Source of the DNA: Aegilops tauschii subsp. strangulata
Lineage: Eukaryota; Streptophyta; Magnoliopsida; Poales; Poaceae
DNA length: 64,000 nucleotides
Direction: 5' to 3'
NCBI RefSeq assembly: GCF_002575655.3
Contig: NC_053039.3
Coordinates: 243,390,622-243,454,621 of the forward strand
Part shown: in pieces, positions 34,646 through 43,784 of the stretch
Position numbering within the stretch: position 1 is the stretch's first letter
Layout: every line of letters begins with the position of its first letter
Notes under the pieces: model-generated
Told to the model about the DNA's origin: nothing
The model's input: only the letters and a program-made list of their open reading frames with translations
Databases searched by the model: none
Translations under genes and position numbers: made by a program

Positions 34646-35171
34646 TTAGCACCATAGACGGTATATAGACATATGCATCTCATCTGGAAAACTGCTGAAG
34701 CGGAAGGCGAATATTGAGCCTTCATTCATGTTGAAGGTCTTTGCAACTTTAGGCCAGTGCCTGTGGATGATTGACCGTCCGTCCTTCGTCCTCTTCAGGA
34801 ACACTTCAATATTGAACCGTGGGTGTTGTATGAAAACCTTCCTTGCCTCCTGACCATAGAGGTGGTTTGAGAGGTAATCATCAGTGAACTACTTTGGAAA
34901 GGCCTGAATACAAGGATGTGCATAAATATCTTCTCTATATTGGAAATGGGGCAAAGGAAATTAAAAAGGCAAGGTATAATAGGTAGTACCATCTTGTAGT
35001 TAACTGATGTCTTCTTCATTGTGCAGACAAAGATCTTGTTGTTTTTTGTCGCTAATTTCTTTATCCTAACAATCTTTCTGAGTTTCTTGATTTGATTGAC
35101 ATTCATGGACAACTCAATTCCCCATATGCAAAAAGGGTCGAACAGTGGGTCAAAACCTCTGACAGCAGGAC
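34646..35171 (-). pseudogene. B3-like DNA-binding domain gene, two exons visible
   Basis: Exon 35171-34990 encodes about 60 residues (VRGFDPLFDPF, LSMNVNQIKKLRK). The intron 34989-34904 has GT...CAG ends. Exon 34903-34646 encodes FLKRTKDGRS, RHWPKVAKTFN, EGSIFAFRFSSFPDEM and a stop TAA. Strand pattern, the W-x2-F/V-x4-N motif and the E-G-x-x-F-x-F segment resemble the plant B3 fold, which binds DNA in transcription factors. A TAG replaces an expected Gln codon near the start of the second exon (34891-34889). A 35-base exon (about 35307-35273, flanked by CAG and GT) probably precedes these. It looks like a captured gene with one nonsense mutation. Confidence 0.6.
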
Positions 35172-35439
35172 CTACATGTGCAAGACCAAATTGTTAAAAA
35201 CTAAAATATTAGAATGGTTCCTGCAATTGCACAATAATGTGCTATTAGACAAGGGACCATGCACGTGCTAACCTCGATTGTAAACCTCAGTGCTTCCCAT
35301 TGTTTCCCTGCAACACATATAAGGTAGTTAGTCATCAGGTTAAGTAAGGGTTTGCATGCTATCAGTAAAATATGTTGATGAAAAATAAGCACATTGCAGA
35401 TTCATCAGATTAATTCAAGCCCAATGGAAAACCATTTAT

Positions 35440-36120
35440 CCAAACCAAGCATGATTAAGAACTAGGAAATATAGCACTTGTATATGTTTCTCATGTATTA
35501 AGTGTAGCCAAATTCGATTTATTCCTCACATGCAGAACAATACAAAATTCTACCCACGACAATTGGACATTGCATTGCAGAATTGAACCAAGCAGTTAAC
35601 TAAACACCACAACAAATGAACCAAACATTAACTGAGCACCACATTGCACAATATAACATACTCCTAATAGAAGATCAGACAGTTAACCAAACAGTTAACT
35701 ACAGCCAATTGTAGCAATTGTATTCATTTCTCATGTATTTAGTACAGCCAAATTCAATTTATTCCTCACATGGTATACAATAACAGAATGCACCCACAAC
35801 TATTGTACATCACATTGCAGAATTAAACCAAACAGTTAACTAAACACCACAATACAAATGAACCAAACGTTAACTGAGCACCACATTGCACAATGTATAA
35901 CCAAACCAAGCATGCTTGACAACTTGGAAATATAGCAATTGTATTCGGTTCTCATGTATTTTGTAAAGATAAATTCGACTTATTTCACACATGGAAGACA
36001 ATACAAAATTACAGCATGAAGAATTGAACATCACATTTGCAGAATTGAACCAAACAGTTAACTGAAGACGATAACTAATTAAGAAAACAGTTAATAAGTG
36101 AGCACCACACTGCACGACAT
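35440..36120. repeat. Tandem array, about three units of 220-240 bases
   Basis: The landmark AAATTCGATTTATT-like sequence recurs at 35510, 35750 and 35971 (spacings 240 and 221). Each unit also carries AACCAAACAGTTAACT and GAGCACCACATTGCAC. The array is AT-rich and has no coding potential. Confidence 0.75.
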
Positions 36121-36254
36121 ATAGAACATATACACTAGAGCAACAGATTGCATGGTAAAATTAGATAGCACAATTCACTAGAATTTTTGAAGGAAAGGCA
36201 GGAGCAGCACACGTAACGGGTAAACCGAGCATGCTTAACCGGCGTAGCTAGCAA

Positions 36255-36378
36255 ATGGCAGGGTGCTCCTCCAAGATCTGGGGGTCGGCACGAATGGCAG
36301 CCATCGCGACCTCATCCGCGCGTGCGGCCGCGATTTGCTTCTCCGCTGCCAAATGCTCCTTGAGATCCTGGCTATACT
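36255..36378 (-). CDS. Ala/Glu-rich terminal exon, hypothetical
   Basis: On the minus strand an open segment after a CAG acceptor-like site reads QDLKEHLAAEKQIAAAR, continues helical and Ala-rich, and ends in a TAG at about 36255. The composition resembles the Ala-rich ORFs at 37032 and 40760. It may be the last exon of a gene starting near 36.7 kb. It is too short to assign. Confidence 0.3.
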
Positions 36379-36734
36379 GCGATCACCATGGCTTAGAGCG
36401 GCGCTTATTTGGTGGAGGGGTCGGTGATTTGGGTGGAAGGTGTCGCGCTCGCGCCGGCGGTCGGGGCATGTGGGATGTGGAAGGAGGAGGAGGATGGGGG
36501 TCGAGTGTGGATTACCTGCCTAGATAGACGAGGCCGAGCAGCGTGAAGGAGGGTCGCTGACGAGGAGGCGGCGCTGCAAGCAAGGAGTGAAGGTTTCAAC
36601 TTGGAAAGGAAGGCGGAAACAGGGGAGATGTGGCTTTTGGTAAGGGGGAGGGAGCGGGGAGGTAGATATTTCCGTGGAAGCCGAAAATTTGGAATCACTT
36701 CAGCGAAAAAACTGGCGCGCAAAGTGTCATCAGA

Positions 36735-36811
36735 CACGGTCCCATATTCAGAACTGTGTACGATATGTGAACATCACAAACGATTCAAATAGCTTAACCC
36801 GTGTGTGATGA
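36735..36811. repeat. Internal palindromic units (cluster 2)
   Basis: Two units lie here. The first is ACACGGT...ACTGTGT (36735-36759). The second is CATCACAAACG...CGTGTGTGATG (36773-36811), with 10 of 11 arm bases pairing. They separate the B3-like module from the next Ala-rich ORF. Confidence 0.65.
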
Positions 36812-37031
36812 GTTTGAACGTCAAAAATTTTGGTTCGAATTTCCATGGTTATAGTGGTCATCCACGTCATTGCATAATTTGGGTACACAAAGGAGACTAC
36901 AGCACACCCACACTTCTTAATCGAGCAAGTTCAACAATTAAACATAGCTAGCTGACCTAAACATTACTCTAACAAATTAAACACCGGCGCTCTTAATTAA
37001 ACAAAACAAAGAGTACTACTATGGCTGGTGC

Positions 37032-37607
37032 TCATTGATCTTCGCCGCCGCCTCCATGTCCAGCTCGCGCCCAACGGTCTCCTAGGGAAGGGGCTCCATG
37101 GCATCCATCGCACTCGGCAAGCATCTCGCCATCCACGTCCGCCATCTCTTTGGAAAAGGCTGCCACGAGATGGGCGTGGGCGGAAGCGATCTGGGCTTGG
37201 ACGGGCTTCATCGTCGCAAGGTATGCGGCGGAGGAACGGACGGCTGCTCGAATGCTCTCGGCGATTGCCAGCTCTTCGGTCGTGGGTTGTCGACCGTTGT
37301 CGGAGAAGCTTCGTTCGATTTGTGCGGTGACCGCCAGGAGCTGGGCGTGGGCGGCCTCGACATGGTCGTGGGCGGCCTCCATCAGGGCTAAGGCCTCCGC
37401 TGCGGAACGGACAGTTGCTGTGCTGCTCTCGCCAGTTGCTATCCCTGAGGCAGATGTTGCTGCCGCCACCTGAGAAGCAACAGCGGCCGTTTGGGCTGCC
37501 TTTGCCGCCCGGTCGCAGATTGCGGCCGCGCTCATGCAAATTGTTAGCACGCGCATGGCGGCGGCGGCCACGCTCTCGCCGGAGTGGGCCACCAAAGTTT
37601 CCCTCAC
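37032..37607 (-). CDS. Ala-rich hypothetical protein in CACTA-like element
   Basis: This 191-residue frame starts MRETLVAHSGES. It is very Ala-rich with regularly spaced Glu, His and Ala, predicting long helices or coiled coil (ALALMEAAHDHVEAAHAQLL). No catalytic motif is visible. It ends shortly after a Gly/Arg-rich tail. Overlapping frames exist because of GC-rich codons, but this one has the most protein-like periodicity. It resembles the helical tail of the 40760-41503 ORF in style. Function unknown. Confidence 0.4.
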   Translation of the reverse strand: MRETLVAHSGESVAAAAMRVLTICMSAAAICDRAAKAAQTAAVASQVAAATSASGIATGESSTATVRSAAEALALMEAAHDHVEAAHAQLLAVTAQIERSFSDNGRQPTTEELAIAESIRAAVRSSAAYLATMKPVQAQIASAHAHLVAAFSKEMADVDGEMLAECDGCHGAPSLGDRWARAGHGGGGEDQ

Positions 37608-37739
37608 GACGCGGGTCCACGTGCCAATCTTTCACCGGCGACGATTGAAAAGTGAAATGATATTTGGGGAGCGAGCTAGTGTGCTTGAGACACCGGTTGC
37701 GGACTGTAGCTGAAGCACCTTCTCGCGTAAGCCATAGGC

Positions 37740-37815
37740 GTACTATACACCGACGGTGCTCCAGGATATTTTGTGTTGCATCTCACACGGTTGGTGATAA
37801 TAAACTGTGTGCGAT
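37740..37815. repeat. Internal palindromic unit (cluster 3)
   Basis: CACACGGTT (37785) and AACTGTGTG flank a loop of about 13 bases. It lies between the Ala-rich ORF and the 500-base tandem array. Confidence 0.65.
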
Positions 37816-37934
37816 CTACTTGATTTTTCATCTTGATTTGAATTACATAATGGGGTCACAGCGGCAATCGATGGTGTTTGAATTGCTAGACCTTTTATCT
37901 GGAGTGAACATGCAACTATATGTGTGTCGTACAA

Positions 37935-39780
37935 GAATTGGAATTATTCAGGGTTCGTTTGAACATCTTATACATTAAATTGGTTTTCTAGCCATTTCAG
38001 GTGCACAATTCAAAATTAAACTACATGCACATGCTTCGATGCATCAACATGGGTTGTAAAATCATATATGTGTCCATGGTTTTATGGTTATCTCCCATGC
38101 AAGAAATGGGGATGAAATTCAAACACCACGGCACCGTGGCTCTCCGGCAAACGTCGACGTACTTGCTTTTGTAATTCTAGTAAATCCAAAATTCGTCCCA
38201 AATTCCTGAAACTTGGCATGCTATCATGGAGCGGCATCAACATGCCGTGGTAAATTTTTTGTCCCATTTGGGGCAGGTTTGGGTATAAGCTTCTCATAAA
38301 CTAGAGCTTCTCACAAGTGTGATGGTTTCGGTAGGGAACGTTTCACCTTTCTGGACGAAACGATATCCGTTGCCTCTTCTCGATTTCAAATTTTTTTCCT
38401 AGTGTCAACATAGAACAACAGGAGTGTCGTGTCAATTTTTGGGATTTTTCGGGGTTCGCATGGACATTTTTATACACTAACTGAATTTTCTATGCATTCA
38501 TGTGCACAATTCAAATTTGAACTACAGGCACATGCTCTAATGCATATAAATTAGTTGAAAATTCAAATATGTGTCCTTGGTTGCCTGCTTAGGTCCCATG
38601 CAAGAAATGGGAATGAATGTCGAACACCCTACCATCGTCACTCGGCCGCAAACATTGAGATACTTGGTTTTTAAATTCTAGTAAATCCAAAACTCGTCTG
38701 AAATTCATGAAACTTGGCATGCTATCATGGAGCGGCATCAACATGTCGTGGTAAATTTTTTGTCCCATTTGGGGCAGGTTTGGGTATATGCTTCTCACAA
38801 ACCAGAGCTTCTCACAACAATCATGATGGTTTCGGTAGGGAACGTCCCACCTTTGGGGACGAAACGATATCCATTGCGTCTTATTGCTTCCAAAAAATTC
38901 TCGTGTCAACATAGAACAACAGGAGTGTTGTGTCAATTTTTGTGATTTTTCGGGGTTCGTTTGGACATTTTTATGCATTAACTGAGTTTTCAATGCATTT
39001 ATGTGCATAATTCAAATTTGAACTACATGCACATGCTCCAGTGCATATAAATTGGTTGAAAAATCAAATATGTGTCCTTGGGTGCATGCTTAGGTCCCAT
39101 GCAAGAAATGGGAATGAATTTCAAACACCATGTCACTGTTGATTGCCGGCAAAACATTGAGATGCCTCGTTTTTAAATTCTATAAATCCAAAACTCGTCT
39201 GAAATTCGTGAAACTTGGCATGCTATCATGGAGCGGCATTAACATGTCGTGGTAAATTTTTTGTCCCATTTGGGGAAGGTTTGGGTATATGCTTCTCACA
39301 AACCAAAGCTTCTCACAACAAGCAGGATGGTTTCGGTAGGGAACGTCCCACCTTTGGGGATGAAATGATATCCATTGCCTCTTATTGCTTTCAAAAAAAT
39401 TTCTCGTGTCAACATAGAACAACAGGAGTGTTGTGTCAATTTTTGTGATTTTTGGGGGTTAGTTTGGATGCATTAACTAAGTTTTCAATGCATTTATGTG
39501 CATAATTCAAATTTGAACTACATGCACATACTCCAGTGCATATAAATTGGTTGAAAAATCAAATCTGTGTCCTTGGGTGCATGCTTAGGTCCCATGCAAT
39601 AAATGGTAATGAATTTCAATCACCAGGGCACCGTTGATTGCCGGCAAAACATTGAGATACTTGGTTTTAAAATTCTAGTAAATCCAAAACTCGCCTGAAA
39701 TTCATGAAACTTGGCATGCTATCATGGAATGGCACCCGACATGCTGTGGTATTTTTCATGTCCATTTTGAGAGAAGGCGC
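37935..39780. repeat. Tandem array, about 3.7 units of about 500 bases
   Basis: The landmark CCCATGCAAGAAATGG recurs at about 38094, 38595, 39096 and 39591 (spacings 501, 501, 495). Each unit also has AAACTTGGCATGCTATCATG and GGTTTCGGTAGGGAACGT. Short frames in each unit are repeats of the same noncoding sequence. Unit-to-unit divergence is modest. Confidence 0.85.
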
Positions 39781-39836
39781 AGTCGAATAATGACAGCCAA
39801 CAAAGGCATTTTGAAAAAATAGCTGCCACTTTAATA

Positions 39837-40290
39837 TCTCAAACGTTTGTATAATTCAAACCGTGTGCGTTCTGTTAACCATTCATTGTGACGCCACGTG
39901 TCTTGGTTTTAATGGCTGTAGGAGGTGTCGTGCGGACAACTGCTTGACCTTGACTGAATGGGAGGCGTGCGAGCGCAGTCCGGTGTGCAGGCTGACGGAG
40001 AGGCGTGCAAGCTATCCTCGAATGTGCAGGCACACCGGGAAGCATGCGAGCTGTATGCTGCGCAGGCTCACTGGGAAGCGAGCCCTTTGACTTCCATGGC
40101 CGCCCGCCTTCCTCTCCGTGCGCGTGCCCCCCTCAGCGGCATGGGACACCGGCGTTGAACGCTACCTCTCAACACAGCCAGCTGCCATCCTCCCGCGCCC
40201 TGCCCGTCGACCCCGGGATGACATGATGCAAAGTGAGAGCAGGATTTGTTCATCTCTTCAACGCAAACGGTTCTTTTGGATGACCCGTGT
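39837..40290. repeat. Internal palindromic units (cluster 4) with spacer
   Basis: The first unit is AAACGTTTG...CAAACCGTGTGCG (39841-39870). The second is ACGCAAACGGTT...ACCCGTGTGC (40261-40292). The GC-rich stretch between them (39900-40250) holds no convincing gene. Confidence 0.55.
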
Positions 40291-40759
40291 GCAACCACTT
40301 ACAAACAATTTGGTGTGATTTGCATTTGTCATATTGGGTATGTTACCATTTGTCAAACTGGAAAGATTGACATTTGTTGATCTAGTAACATTGCCATTTG
40401 TCAACCTTGTAACACTGTGATTTGTCAAAATATGAAGCTAAAAATCACTGGCAGTATCTAATTTTTGCAGCTAAAATTCAGTAATTAAGCATAGATTTCA
40501 TTCATAGATTAAGTAGTCATTCTTAATTTATACAAACAGTTCAACTCGACAGCTGAACCGACCAAAATTTTCCCCAATTGTTGCCAACCACGTACTGAAA
40601 TAGCTAGTTCAACTATATATACTAGCTAATTTTAAGTACGTTGTACAGTTCCACCACATCTATAGTGAGTTGAACTGAACAAAATAGCCCCCTAAATACT
40701 ACTACTACTGCGGAGGGGCTTTGTACTACTTCCGGCTGCCTCTCCTCTGCCGAGCACGC
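40291..40759. other. Noncoding spacer in CACTA-like element
   Basis: The stretch is AT-rich. A repeated ATTTGTCA motif (40324, 40350, 40373, 40395, 40421) recurs about every 25 bases near its start. I see no gene. Confidence 0.5.
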
Positions 40760-41503
40760 TCAGTAAGAGGCGGCGACGGAGGAGCCTACCAACGAGCTGG
40801 GCAACTGCAATACGGTGCCTGCCGCTGTTGCAGCTTTAGCGACGCTCACCTTGAACGCCCTCTGCCGCTCCAAACGACCCCTCTCGAAGCGGTGGTTCTC
40901 CTCGTAGATCTCATGATTCCTCATCTCTGAGGCGGCAAGTGCCACGGCCGCGGCGGCGGTAAGGCTCTTTGCGTGCTCGACGAGGCGCTCCTCCTCCTCC
41001 CGCAGGAACTCAGTGTAGCGCGCAATGTCGCTGACACACGTGCGGGCATCCACCTCCGCCTCCCGCCTTCGGGCGACGGTAGCGGAGCAAGTGATGATCC
41101 CGACAGTCGACGGTGGACTGGCGTCCACGGCGGCCGACGACGGGGTGGCGGCCACGACCACCACCTCCCGCCTTCGGGCCGCGATGGCGGCGCGGGCGAT
41201 GGCCATGGTGGCCGGCAGTGGGGTGGCGGCCATGACAGCCACCTCCCGCCTTCGGGCAGCGGCGGCGGAGCGGCCGATAGCCCTGGCTTTTGACGGTGGT
41301 GTGGCAGCAATGGTGGCCGGCAACAGCTGCCGACGGGCACCGGCGGCGGAGCGCGTGGTGGGTGTTCTGCGCACACCCAACAGGGACGCCACGCGCACTA
41401 CACTACGCCGGGGACTGCGCCGCCGCCGCGGTGTAGCCTCCCAGCTGGAGCTGTCCTCTGATGATGGTGGCGTGGCTGAGCGACGACGACGGACCGGTGC
41501 CAT
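40760..41503 (-). CDS. Arg/Ala-rich hypothetical protein with internal repeats
   Basis: This 247-residue frame starts MAPVRRRRSATPPSS. The N-terminal half is basic and Ser/Arg-rich. The middle has three ARRRE-type repeats, seen as CCTCCCGCCTTCGGGC on the plus strand near 41067, 41165 and 41243. The C-terminal roughly 90 residues are helical and charged (FLREEEERLVEHAKSL; HRFERGRLERQRAF). A TATA box lies about 85 bases upstream on the minus strand, which supports this start. It could bind nucleic acid through the basic region, but that is a guess. No known domain is recognised. Confidence 0.5.
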   Translation of the reverse strand: MAPVRRRRSATPPSSEDSSSWEATPRRRRSPRRSVVRVASLLGVRRTPTTRSAAGARRQLLPATIAATPPSKARAIGRSAAAARRREVAVMAATPLPATMAIARAAIAARRREVVVVAATPSSAAVDASPPSTVGIITCSATVARRREAEVDARTCVSDIARYTEFLREEEERLVEHAKSLTAAAAVALAASEMRNHEIYEENHRFERGRLERQRAFKVSVAKAATAAGTVLQLPSSLVGSSVAASY

Positions 41504-41585
41504 TGGCGATTGTGGGAGAAGCAGACGAGATAACCTACAAGGAGGGAGGGGAAAATGCGACGCAGGACTCGCCGGCCGTGAGGGT

Positions 41586-41593
41586 TTTTATAG
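41586..41593 (-). promoter_or_regulatory. TATA box for the 40760-41503 ORF
   Basis: The minus strand reads CTATAAAAACCC, about 85 bases before the ATG at 41503. Confidence 0.55.
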
Positions 41594-42484
41594 CAGGCCA
41601 GTAAGCATTGGAATTTTGGGGGATTTCACCGAGTCAGGCGGGAAGCTTGCGCAGGAACCTGCGAGGTTGCGCGGGAACGGGCTCACCGACGATTCATTGG
41701 AGCCATCGTTTGGCCAAAAGAATGCCCCCGCGCGCTGCGCAAGCTTGCGCTGTAAGCCGTCTGCGGCAGCGGGGTGACAAGACGTGCGAGAGGAGGACGA
41801 AAGGCCACGTACACATACAGTTAATAAAAAAATGTTCGCGATTTAATTACCTACTATACCCCCGTCCTGGTTTATAAGTATGATTTAACTAATAAATACA
41901 AATGCATGTCGCCAAAGATTATATAGTTGGATTCGTATTTGAACATAGTTTCCAATTACATAATTATTATAACATGCATTGACATTTTGTTGGTTAAATT
42001 TGAGGGCAAAGTATCGCACAGAATATAAAGGGGGCTATAGACTAGACGGAGGTGGTAGCACACGGCTGCTCTCTACGCAGCGATGCAACTGTCGGCCGGC
42101 TTGTAGGCGACCAATTCATGCGTGTTCAACTGCTCTATGCGTGTGGTTGCTTGCGGTTCAGGCGGCCGCGGCGCGCTCTGCTCGCGTCCCGCCGCGCGTG
42201 CTCTGCTCTCGCGTCCCTTCGGGTGCTCTGCCCTTGTCCCTCCACGCGCGCTGCCAGTGTTTGGGGCCGGCGCATGATCACGCACATTCGTGTGCATGCG
42301 GTTGCGCCGGGCGCGGCGCGACGATGCAGTTACCCGGTGCAAAAACTGCCATGCGGACGCGCCGAGAATCCATGCCGCCCGGCCCCCTTTTATTCCTGCG
42401 GCCATTTACCTTCATCTCTCGTCTCAAACGACACAATAAGCACACCCACGAGGACACATACAGAGAGGACATCCAGCAGTTCCA
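41594..42484. other. Spacer between divergent ORFs, upstream of exonuclease
   Basis: It contains a TATA-like ATATAAAG at 42023 on the plus strand and a GC-rich leader (42050-42420) that has open frames on both strands without recognisable protein character. Confidence 0.45.
42023..42030 (+). promoter_or_regulatory. TATA-like element upstream of exonuclease ORF
   Basis: GAATATAAAGGGGG lies about 455 bases before the ATG. It is a candidate only, because the leader would be long. Confidence 0.3.
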
Positions 42485-43228
42485 ATGGCGCTCCCCGTGG
42501 CTCCAATGGCGCTCCCAGAGGTCGATGACAACAACGGCGGGCAGTTCACCATGCAACACGTCATGGACACCCACGTGAGGGGGAAGGCTCTCTCGGTGGT
42601 GTACATGAATGATCCGGTCTCGGTGGAGAGCTCCATCCAAACTATGGAGCAGTTCCTTGCCGAGGACAAGTACCAAGTGGTCGGCTTCGACCTCGAGTAC
42701 ACCATGGGTCGTGCCGGGCATGATCAGAAGGTTGCCGTCACCCAGTTGTGCGTGCGACATGATGTCCTCGTCTACCACTACCACCTGGCCACAACACCTT
42801 GCGAGCGTTTCTCCAGGTTTATCAACAGCTCCGACTACAGTTTTGCTGTGGTGGACACCACCAACAATCTAAAAGCGCTCAAGGTTTCGGGTTTGAAATG
42901 CCCGAATCTTGTCAACATCCAGCGCCACTACAAGGTCTGGGGCAGCAACAAAAACAAACTGAACTCCCTGGTTGACCTCGCCTCGGCGATCATTGACCCC
43001 TACTACATGAAGATGAAGAATGAGAGCAATAAGGACAAGAACGCCTGGCACAGTGTGTGGCATGAGAGACTGGATGAACAACATGTCAAGTACGCGGCCA
43101 TGGACGCGTACACAAGCTACGAGATGTATAGGCAGATCATTGACATGAGGAACTGTCTTCTTGCTGACCCAGAAGAGGGATCGAGCCACATAGCAGTGGC
43201 GGGAGCGTCACAAGAAGTAGATGACTAG
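42485..43228 (+). CDS. WRN/DnaQ-like 3'-5' exonuclease domain protein
   Basis: This intact 247-residue frame lies in one exon. The exonuclease fold is seen as Exo I VVGFDLEYT (D69, E71) and Exo III KYAAMDAY (Y203, D207, a DEDDy-type YxxxD). In Exo II the segment VDTTNNLKAL has Asn128 where DEDD exonucleases need Asp, so hydrolysis may be lost or weak. The family normally trims DNA or RNA 3' ends. There is no helicase domain, as in the single-domain plant WRN-exonuclease proteins. It lies inside the CACTA-like element, next to its right subterminal repeats, so it looks like a captured host gene. The first ATG context (CCAATGGCG) is good. Confidence 0.8.
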   Translation: MALPVAPMALPEVDDNNGGQFTMQHVMDTHVRGKALSVVYMNDPVSVESSIQTMEQFLAEDKYQVVGFDLEYTMGRAGHDQKVAVTQLCVRHDVLVYHYHLATTPCERFSRFINSSDYSFAVVDTTNNLKALKVSGLKCPNLVNIQRHYKVWGSNKNKLNSLVDLASAIIDPYYMKMKNESNKDKNAWHSVWHERLDEQHVKYAAMDAYTSYEMYRQIIDMRNCLLADPEEGSSHIAVAGASQEVDD

Positions 43229-43368
43229 ACGATCGTTTCTCCTACTTTAGAATTCATGCAATTGTTTATTGAGGTGTGTGCGAATGATCTGTATAGTCAC
43301 TTATGTAATTGGATGTTTATTTCAGTTATATATATACATGTTATTCTACTGTAGACAGAGCAAATCAC
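43229..43368 (+). other. 3' flank of exonuclease ORF
   Basis: This short AT-rich stretch contains a TATATATAC run at 43329. I see no other feature before the subterminal repeats. Confidence 0.4.
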
Positions 43369-43784
43369 ACGGCTTATTAGCAGCAATCGTCTGCGTTATT
43401 ATTGGTCTTCGCACACATTTCTGATTACGGACCTGTTTGCCGCGTATCACACACATCTTGTTCGGTTGAACCGTTTCCATTCTGTTGCCTAATCACACAC
43501 AGTTCATCCTAGTGAACCGTATGCTGTATATCGCACACACCTTCATCTGGCTGCCCGTTTCTTTGGTTCCTCCTCATCCCAGACAGTTAATTGAGCTGAA
43601 CTGTATGCCCTGCATCACACACGCAACTAAAATCTGAACTGTGTTTGATGCATTCATCATCGCAAACGTTTTGCACCTTTTTTGACGGGGTTTTTACACC
43701 ACTGTTTGTGATTATGGCATCGCACACAGTTTCGTCGAAGGGTCTCTGATCGTAGTGTCGCGTTTGGACCATCCTGCAGTAGTG
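43369..43784. repeat. Right subterminal repeats and CACTA-type terminus
   Basis: About eight units start with TCACACAC/TCGCACAC, at roughly 43375, 43420, 43448, 43493, 43534, 43614, 43667 and 43723. Most carry a matching GAACCGT or GAACTGT arm. The element ends with CAGTAGTG at 43777-43784. Such subterminal arrays are transposase-binding regions in CACTA elements. Confidence 0.75.

Larger units (their letters stand above)
34195..43784 (+). mobile_element. CACTA-like non-autonomous element carrying gene fragments
   Basis: The right end at 43784 reads CACTACTGCAGGATGG on the minus strand, a CACTA-type terminus. It is preceded by about eight subterminal units with CACACGGTT/AACCGTGTG arms. The left end (34195-34400) has related units but no CACTA terminus, so it is probably truncated, and no 3-base duplication is evident. 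Inside are a B3-like gene, two Ala-rich ORFs, an exonuclease ORF and two tandem arrays. No TNP2-like transposase is visible, so it would need one supplied in trans. Superfamily assignment rests on one terminus and the repeat pattern. Confidence 0.6.

Noticed and set aside
37935..39780. CRISPR-like array
   Set aside because: Units are about 500 bases and repeat throughout. There are no short repeats with unique spacers, and the genome is plant nuclear.
42052..42578. ORFs overlapping the leader of the exonuclease ORF (42052-42528, 41979-42578)
   Set aside because: These GC-rich frames lack domain similarity and overlap the start of the supported exonuclease ORF in other frames.
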